Positions 57,131-64,000 of a stretch of 64,000 nt of DNA are shown piece by piece. The translations under genes were made by a program, and so were the position numbers. This DNA is from Bacteroides sp. (GTDB lineage: Bacteria > Bacteroidota > Bacteroidia > Bacteroidales > Bacteroidaceae). The stretch's first letter is position 1, and every line of letters starts with the position of its first letter. The stretch lies in the NCBI GenBank assembly GCA_019414725.1, contig DXLM01000001.1:74004-138003 (forward strand), written 5' to 3'. The notes beneath the pieces were generated by a model. That model made no database searches and was not told the DNA's origin. It worked only from the letters and a program-made list of their open reading frames with translations.

Positions 57131-60100
57131 TTAAAAACAAAGGAAGAATAACCCAAAACTTCCATTGTTAGTAGATGCATCATCAGCGGTATTAACATAC
57201 CAATAATATGTAGACCCAGAATTATAACCACGAATTAAAGTACAATATAACAAAGAATTTGAAAAGTTGCTCGAATTTGATGCATTTAAATTTCCAACTG
57301 CCCAAACCAATGTAGTATACCATGTCTATCCAGAAGGATAAACAGTTCCTATAGTGTATCTACCAGTATCTCTTCTTGAAGTAGAGGTTACAAAGTTATA
57401 ATTCCCTCCATTTTTGGAATATGTAACCGACGTCCCACTGTAGTTATTTATCGTATACGACGCCCAATATTTTACCATCACCCCGGTACAAGCGGTTGGA
57501 ACTCCTCTAGAAAGATATATAGGAGTTCCTGACGAACCAACAGTACTAGTATAGTCGTCAATAAAGTTAGTACCGCTATAATAAGCTAGTTTGCCAGATG
57601 CTCCAGAGTTAACTGTAGCATTTAAGTAATATGTCATAGCAGTAACAGTTCCATTAGTTACATATACTCCTCTATTTGAGGCACCAGCATTACCCTTGGC
57701 GAAGTCCGCTAATGATTTGTAGGAGCCTCCAGCTAACAATACATAGCTATTACTATTTACTGAATTATGATAAAAACCAGCACCTGCTCTAATATATCCA
57801 GAAGACCATGAGTTTCCAGTAACATGTGATTTATAAGTACCATTATTCGGAGAAGTAGCTCCTACAGTAATTCCCCCATTAGTAACTAAATATCCATCTG
57901 TTCTTATCTATCCAGTATTTTGATAAACCGACTTGCTTCCATAGGTTCTTATCCATGTACTATCAGTCATATACCAGCCTCCACCATAACTTTCGGAATA
58001 CCATCCTGTACTTCCAGTACTTCTGAACCAGTTTGAAGTATAACAAGTATTGAAAGTAGGCTAAGTCGACGTACTAGAAGCTGTCGACACAGCTATATTA
58101 GCCCAATATCTAGTTCCTGTCCAGAATCCGCTATCGTTAGTTAAATGACTAGTATTAGTAGGGATATTTACTGTATTTATACCAGTAAGAGGCTTGTATG
58201 ATAATGCACTAAATTTTCCGGCAGAAAATGTTAAAGTAGGGGTAGATATAGCAGCAGGAGCACTAGTAGTTGGAGCAACCGACTATGAATTAGTAGTGTA
58301 AGTAGAAGTGTGTAAAGTAGCACTAATATTGTGAGATATGTAGAATAGGTACTTACCTCCTCCTCTCACATATACATATTCTTCAGAACTATTAGATAGC
58401 TGTCCTACACCTCTTACTGGATCAGAATCAGCAAATGCATAATCCGATACCAATATACGCCTGTTAATAGGATTAGTTCTCCAACCTGAACCGTTAACTT
58501 CCCATATTTTTCTTACTGAGAATCCATTAGCGTGAGTAGACCATGATGGTTTTGTTCCTGAATTAAGAGAGACTCTGCACTCTATTCTTACATTAGAATG
58601 ACTTCCTATACTAAATGTTACTGGATAGTAAGTACTTGTACTGAGAGCGGAAGCATCTATAGTTCTAGCGAACATTACATATCCATACTAGTAAAATGAC
58701 GCAGCGTGGTATCCATCTAGCATATCAGCATTTAAATTAGACACTACAGTAGTAGAAGAAACTGTGAATGGTGATGTTCCAGTTGCTACAGTAAATTTCT
58801 GCTAAGTGCTAAAGGTTTTAATCCCACTAACAGTTTGATTAGTAGTTAAAGTTACATACCTGGAGTCTAATGTTCCGGCATAATTGTTATTATCTAATAA
58901 GACGTACCAACTTCCCCAAGTATTATTATTATAGTCTTTATTTCTATGTCTTATACTTCCAGTCTTTCCAGAATCAAACCACAACTAAGGTTGCCAGTGA
59001 TTGCTGTGCATAGATACTATATCTAAGACTTCTCCATAAGTTGTAGGACCGCCGTCATTATACACCTCATATATCGTAGCAGTACCAATGTAAGTACTAT
59101 TCGCAGTCTTAATAGTGCTCCATAAATCATTATTCGTAGTACCATTATAACAACTTACTAAGGTAAGCCTGTTGGCTTTAGTAGCGTATGGAACTGTTAA
59201 GTTGTTAGTAGCTCCGTTCTTTGTCCACGTAACGTAGTTACCGCTTGTACCTAAAGCTGTAACATAATTAGCAGGATTAAAATAAGCTGTGTAGTTGGTA
59301 GAATCTAGAACGGTCTTCCAAGATTTCCATGTATTGACAGTATTACCATCTCCGGCATTTCTAGTCCTAAAATATAATGTTCCTGTAGTTCCTGGAACGG
59401 TATTAAAGAATATCTATCCTCCTTGATTTTTATCACTATAAGCAAGAGATAGATATAGTCCATAATTAGCTGGAACATTTAACTGAGTAGAATCATCTCC
59501 CTTGTTAGTAGTTCCAAAATTATATCTAGCATAGTTTAAATCTTTATTGGTTAGACTTGTAATTCCTGCTAATGTCAAAAGAGTTGGTTTGCCTGTAATA
59601 TTAGCCCAAGGGGCACTACCGGTAATTGAGATTCCCCAAGTACCACTGGCTCCCCCACCAGTCTTAGTTACAGTATAAGCTGTATAATTTCTATGAGTTA
59701 ATACTCTAGTCCAAGCAGAAGTATAACCACTTCCGTTGCTTGTATAGAATAACATTTCATTAGCAGCAGGATTACTTACTCCTGAGTTATTATGTGGAGT
59801 TATATATAACTACGTCTTATTCGTATCACTAGCTCCCCACTAGAATATAGCTGTTCCCGCCAATGGAATATTTACACCAGTATCTGTAGATACATATCCA
59901 TTATTAGCGTAAGCCCAAGAACCTCGTTCAGCAAATGCTACAAATGCCTTATTAACAAATGTAGAAGAATATGTATCAGCTGTATAAGCTGTTCCAGAAG
60001 AGCCATGATTAGCAGTTTTATTACCTCCTACATATCTTCCATCAATAGAGCCAAACTAGTAGGTAGTAGTAATAGTTACATTCTAACTACCATTAACGGA

Positions 60101-61435
60101 AGCACTACCAGTAACTGCACCAGATAGACTAATAGTTCGTGCAGTACCCCAATAAGCTGTTACTATATTAGCAGTTCCATCAAATGATGTTCCATTGATG
60201 GTTCTTGCAGTCTATAGTTTAGTTGCTGTTGCCGCATTGCCTGTAATAGAAACTCCAAGAGTCGTACTACAGGCTGTTGGTGTACCTGCATTTAGGTATA
60301 TAGGAAGAGTTGCAGAACCTTTTGTAGCCGTTCCAATCTTTAAAACTATTCCAGTATAGTTAGCACTATCTACAATAGTTTTCCATGATTTTGTATTCAA
60401 AGTTGAGTCTGTACTATTTCTCCAATACAAACTTCCAGAATACATAGAGTAGAACTGCATATATCTTGTACTTCCACTTCCAGCATTAAACTATACTAGG
60501 TGTCCAGAAGCTCCTGTATACTTTACATTCCAGCTACCGCATAGATTATTACTAGTCGCTAATTCGGTAGTTGTAGGAACAGAACTTGCTATAGACTAAT
60601 CTCCTCTAGCTCTAAAGAATGAAGTTTCATGTAACCCATCTAATAGGTCTGAATTAAGGTTAGTAACCACAGTTGTGCTAGTTACCTTTAATGGAGAGGT
60701 ACCTGTAGCAATAGTAGATATTAATTGAGTTCCTGTTATAGCAGCTTTTACTATTAGAGGTCCAGTCATAGTATCTCCAGTTACATTCACATATCTCTCA
60801 TCGGATTCAGTTTTAGTATAGTAATTCTCAGCTAGTGCGACTGATTTACCGTCTAATTTTAAAACTCCTTTACTTATAAACAGACCCACCGTTCCATCCC
60901 AAGGACTGGTTTCCGTAGGATATGGAAGTATACAGATAGAACCATTTCCATCTCCTCCAGTATTATGCTGTCCTATAGAAGGGTCGTAGGTATTTCTAGA
61001 TGCACCATTTTTATACCATTTCAATATAATGGTATAGTTACTAGTATCATTCTAGTTCTATATAATACTAGCATTGTTAGCAAATCTAACACTAGTAGAA
61101 AAAGTCTTTGCTCCTGTAATACTTTGAGTAGTGTCAAGAGTTACAAACTTATCATCTAAAATTGAATAAAACTAAGTCTTACTCACTCTTCTAATAAAGG
61201 TATCAGAAGTATTTCTTACATATACGGAACCAATATCTGTTAACGCTTCATCAGAAATAGCTGAATTAAAATAAGTAGCGTAAATATGCTAGCTGGCGTT
61301 TCGTTGAACTAGGGTGCTGGCTTTGCTTGAAGCGGAGTACTCTAAGTCTCCTCCGTTGCTAAGAAGGACTTGTGTAGCGCTTCCTTGATATGTGGTTCCT
61401 ATAAGTTTTGCATATCCATCTTTAACTTTTATCAT
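57131..61435 (-). CDS. long tail-fibre protein, 1,434 aa
   Basis: A single TAG-read-through frame begins MIKVKDGYAKLIGT and ends NGSFGLFFLCF. The start is fixed by the ATGA overlap with the upstream stop and an AGAGG ribosome-binding site. Short modules recur along it: TLDTTQSITGAKTFST, TLTTNQTVSGIKTFST and PLKVTSTTVVTNLNSDLLDGLHETSF. These are typical fibre shaft segments that end in a 'DLLDG(L/Y)H' type unit. It also has many short Tyr/Trp/Asn-rich stretches such as WKTIVDSANYTG. It is probably the main receptor-binding fibre of the virion. The 3' end is followed by the AT-rich palindrome AACTTAAATTAAGTT and a T-run (57117-57134), a weak terminator at best. Confidence 0.8.
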
Positions 61436-62709
61436 ATTATCCTCTTAAATTTAAATGTATAAGTGTAAGCAGCGCCTATGCCAGCACTTGCACCTATCTA
61501 TAATTTTAAAACTCCAGAACTTTGCATAACAGTTCTTAAGTAAATTGTTTTTCCATAAGCATGACCAGAACGGTGAAGGATAATTTCATCGGTGTCTGTA
61601 TCATTAGTACTATCTCTATACCAACTCATTACACCAGAATTATAGCAATTATACATATTTCCTGTACCATCGTTAGCACTAACTTGTACCTATACTATAT
61701 AAGTTCCATTAGCAGGAAGGTTAGTAGATGTTATTCCTGTATCCATCCATGCTTGTGTAACATTTAATGATTTAGTAATGGTTGTGAGATTGTTAGATAA
61801 TTCTTCTGTTTTTAACATGAAGTCGGATACAGCTTTATGTCCTCCTCCACCTAACAATACATAAGAGTCAGAAGAATTATTCTTTTTATAGCCTGCTGCT
61901 GTAACATTAACTGTGAATGTCTTAGCACCAGTTATAGTTTGTGCAGTATTTAATGTAACGTAATTAGCTAATGATTGATGTTCTGTAAGAACTGGTTTTC
62001 CACCTGAGTACAATTTATTAGCCCATAGACTACCTGTACTAGGCTGAGCATATATTGTTGTAGTTACATAAACTTGCTAAGTAACACTAGCACCTAAATC
62101 AGCAGTGGTACTTGTGTTAGTATAACCTAAAGCAAGAGGTCTATAATTTGAGGTAGTGGTAGCAGACTACAATACTTTCTAATCAGTATTCATGTCTGTA
62201 TACCATCTAACCCAAGTTTTCCAAGCAGAAGAATCATGGTATCTAAACCATATCAGACCACTAGAAGTAATTAATTTCTAATAACGATAACCACTAGCAT
62301 TTCGACCAACATATAATTCATATGCATCTACTCCACTAGGTTTGTTCGTTGTGGTATTACCACCGCCAGCATAGTACCATCTCCCTTCGTCTAAGTAATC
62401 ATCTAGATCTTGATTAGTTAATTGGGTATAAATGAATGCCGCAGCCGCAGCCGCAGGTATGGACCAGGTGCCATCTTCCCTTAAAAATCTAACATTTGTT
62501 GCAGTATATGAAGGGACAGGCACCAATCCGTTATAACCTCCACTTCCACTAGAAGTATGTTTTTTAAATACCGAGTAAGTAGTATCTGTCCCTTTAAACT
62601 TTATCCCTCTAGTAAAGATATTTAAGCCTTTTAAGTCAAAGGTTATATCATTATTATTGGGAGCAGTTGTTAAAGCTGCCGCCGTAGTAGGATTGTATGC
62701 TATCTTCAT
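61432..62709 (-). CDS. tail-fibre-like protein, 425 aa
   Basis: The protein starts MKIAYNPTTAAALT and ends TYTFKFKRII with a TGA that overlaps the next ATG (ATATGATAA). It is a low-charge, Gly/Thr/Asn-rich protein. It contains a shaft-like repeat, VTLNTAQTITGAKTFT, that recurs in the neighbouring 1,434-aa fibre, plus a WYRDSTND stretch and a C-terminal beta-rich tail. Several glutamines are TAG codons (for example RYQKLIT and TQQVYVT). Shared repeats and tight coupling suggest that these fibres assemble in one complex. There is no enzymatic motif. Confidence 0.75.
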
Positions 62710-62712
62710 AGA

Positions 62713-63888
62713 TTATGCTGTTTCGTATTCTTTAGTACTGATATTATACCAGCTTATTCCAAAACTAATATCTTGTATGTCGTCCCCGTTAGAGTCTGCT
62801 TTTAAATAAACATCTCCAGATGGTACGAAGTTTAGTGTCTTGTCTCCGATTGATACACCTCCAATAGTAATAGGTCTCCATGAATCTTCTGCCGCTGGGT
62901 CGTAACCTAAAGCATTAATAACATTCTGTTTAGTTAAATAAATGCTTCCAGCGCTAGTAACAGAAATTGTTTTATTCGTAGAGTCTTTATCTACAATTAC
63001 TCCTCCTATAGTAGTAGTAGTTGCGGCTACTAGAGATATTGTTCTAGCTGCACTACCATTATAAGTAACTCCAGCAGTTCCAAAAGTTAAGCCTGCACCA
63101 AGTGACAATGCGTTACTAACCTTCTTAGCTTCTCCTACTACTAAAGTAGACTGTGCAGCCCAAGTAGGAGCAGCACTACCATTACTAAGTAGTACCTAAC
63201 CCTAAGTACCACCAGTTGTTGGAGCATAAATGGTAAATGTATTAGTACTATTACTATAAACATATATAGAAGTACCGTTGACAGTATGTTTAACCTATCC
63301 GTTAATATTTGCTTCTACAGCTGTCCAATAAGCTGCAGTGTTTAATCCACTTCCTGTTCCGCCTTGTATACATATTAGTAAGTCGCCAGCTGAACACGTC
63401 TATCCAGCATAAGTTCCCTGAGAAGTTACTCTATAGGTATCTCCGACCTCACATTTAGTGGGAAATCCCTAAACCTCTACTCCAGCAACGGTATGTGTCG
63501 TATAGCTTCCATTACTATAAGTAATAGTACCCTTATACCGCATTGCATCGTTAGCAGCAAAGCTAGCATTAATTATCTAATGAACCTACTGAGTAGTAAA
63601 TAGGGTTGTTGTATTATTTACAGAGGTATTTTCAGCTATTGGCAAGTCTGTGGTTGTTATCTCAGCCCAGGTAGCATTTCCTCTAAATATTTCAGTGGCT
63701 TTACCGCTAGAAATAGGAACTAAACCTCTTACTGTAGGAGTAAATGTGGGAGTAAAATCCTTTCCATGAGATATAATGTGACCGTCTTTAGAAAAGAATA
63801 GCTTTACGTAATCCCCAGAAGCAGATTCCGGCAAAGTAAGATTGCCTGATATTTCAGCATAGGTATTAGCAAAATTTAATAGTGCCAT
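62713..63888 (-). CDS. tail-fibre-like protein, 391 aa
   Basis: Reading TAG as Gln gives one frame from MALLNFANTY to ...ISTKEYETA and TAA. The composition is that of a phage fibre: rich in Gly, Thr, Ser and Asn, with few charged residues. It carries the common fibre stretch GGTQGQVLLSNGSAAPTW, where two of the glutamines are TAG codons, followed by LGAGLTFGTAGVTYNGSA, a repeat type seen in many Bacteroidales phage fibres. The TAA of the upstream gene lies one base before the ATG, and the next fibre gene starts 3 bases after this one ends. The role is probably receptor binding or a fibre shaft. Which fibre it is cannot be told from sequence. Confidence 0.75.
63812..63866. repeat. 55-bp direct repeat, proximal copy inside fibre gene
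   Basis: This is the in-frame copy. It encodes residues 8 to about 25 of the 391-aa fibre protein (TYAEISGNLTLPESASG). The offset to the second copy is 134 bp and I see no mismatch in 55 bases. Confidence 0.9.
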
Positions 63889-63889
63889 A

Positions 63890-64000
63890 TTATAAATGAT
63901 TCCATTTTAGTATAATTTTATTATCTTCATCTATTCCAAAATCATTCCCCAGAAGCAGATTCCGGCAAAGTAAGATTGCCTGATATTTCAGCATAGGTAT
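63890..64000 (-). CDS. 3' end of an upstream gene, probably a tail-fibre protein (partial)
   Basis: The frame is open from the window edge to a TAA one base before the next ATG. It ends in DFGIDEDNKIILKWNHL, which reads like the C-terminus of a phage fibre or baseplate-type protein. The first 55 bases of this frame (63946-64000) are an exact copy of the 5' part of the next gene, but read here in a different frame, so the residues before DFG are not credible as natural protein. Either the gene was joined to a repeated fragment by recombination, or the window edge is an assembly artefact. The C-terminal 17 residues are the only part I trust. Confidence 0.4.
   Translation of the reverse strand: MPMLKYQAILLCRNLLLGNDFGIDEDNKIILKWNHL
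63946..64000. repeat. 55-bp direct repeat, distal copy at window edge
   Basis: This stretch is identical to 63812-63866 and is cut by the end of the window, so the real repeat may be longer. On the minus strand one frame reads TYAEISGNLTLPESASGE and then a TGA at 63942-63944. It is therefore a truncated copy of the N-terminus of the 391-aa fibre gene. Confidence 0.9.

Noticed and set aside
336..63000. Plus-strand open frames of 60-126 codons scattered over the window
   Set aside because: They lie opposite long minus-strand frames with clear domains, have no operon order or ribosome-binding pattern, and many exist only because the minus strand avoids certain stops. I treat them all as shadows.
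1..64000. CRISPR arrays, insertion sequences, tRNA genes or integrase sites
   Set aside because: I found no regularly spaced repeats, transposase frames, cloverleaf sequences or att-like features. The only mobile elements seen are the two homing endonucleases and the intron.

Overview
This window looks like the late (virion and lysis) half of a crAss-like phage (Crassvirales) that infects Bacteroidales. The sequence is AT-rich and every gene I can support lies on the minus strand, packed head to tail. Read with the standard code the genes break at TAG. Read with TAG as an amino acid, most plausibly glutamine (genetic code 15), they fuse into continuous frames up to 2,997 codons, and every complete gene ends in TAA or TGA. 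Read-through sites fall inside recognisable domains: before the RNA polymerase DYDID motif, after a Walker A motif, in a peptidase M15 active site, in the major capsid protein and in tail-fibre repeats.

In transcription order (64000 down to 1), 64.0-57.1 kb holds tail fibres: a partial upstream gene, then proteins of 391, 425 and 1,434 aa. 57.1-55.5 kb holds small genes, including a 4-helix membrane protein and a helix-turn-helix protein, and ends in a terminator. 55.4-51.6 kb is a run of small conserved phage genes. Its first gene, coding a cysteine-rich coiled-coil protein, is interrupted by a group I intron with an HNH homing endonuclease; its last codes an HExxH zincin. 51.5-48.8 kb has a peptidase M15 endolysin and a 764-aa tail-collar protein. 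48.7-41.2 kb is the head and connector module: scaffold candidate, major capsid protein, auxiliary and ring-like proteins, and a spanin-like membrane coiled coil. 41.2-25 kb holds the tail: a 1,444-aa stabilisation or muzzle protein, a 1,988-aa protein, a 639-aa protein and a double-domain peptidoglycan hydrolase, then a GIY-YIG endonuclease next to a DUF192 gene. 24.8 kb to the left edge holds the giant virion or ejected proteins: 1,456 aa, 625 aa, 2,780 aa with a superfamily 1 helicase-like domain, 2,997 aa with the virion RNA polymerase DxDxD motif, 311 aa, and a partial gene.

The picture is one late programme. Capsid and connector are built; the giant proteins (membrane-active segments, muramidase, helicase-like protein, RNA polymerase) are probably packed in the virion and ejected to cross the envelope and start early transcription; the M15 enzyme probably serves in lysis. 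TAG use is very uneven: dense in the giant proteins and sparse or absent in the capsid genes. Six GC-rich hairpins followed by T-runs divide the strand into units. No tRNA, release factor, terminase, portal or replication gene is visible, so the suppressor tRNA must lie elsewhere. Protein family calls are made by eye from motifs, and coordinates come from reading frames by hand.
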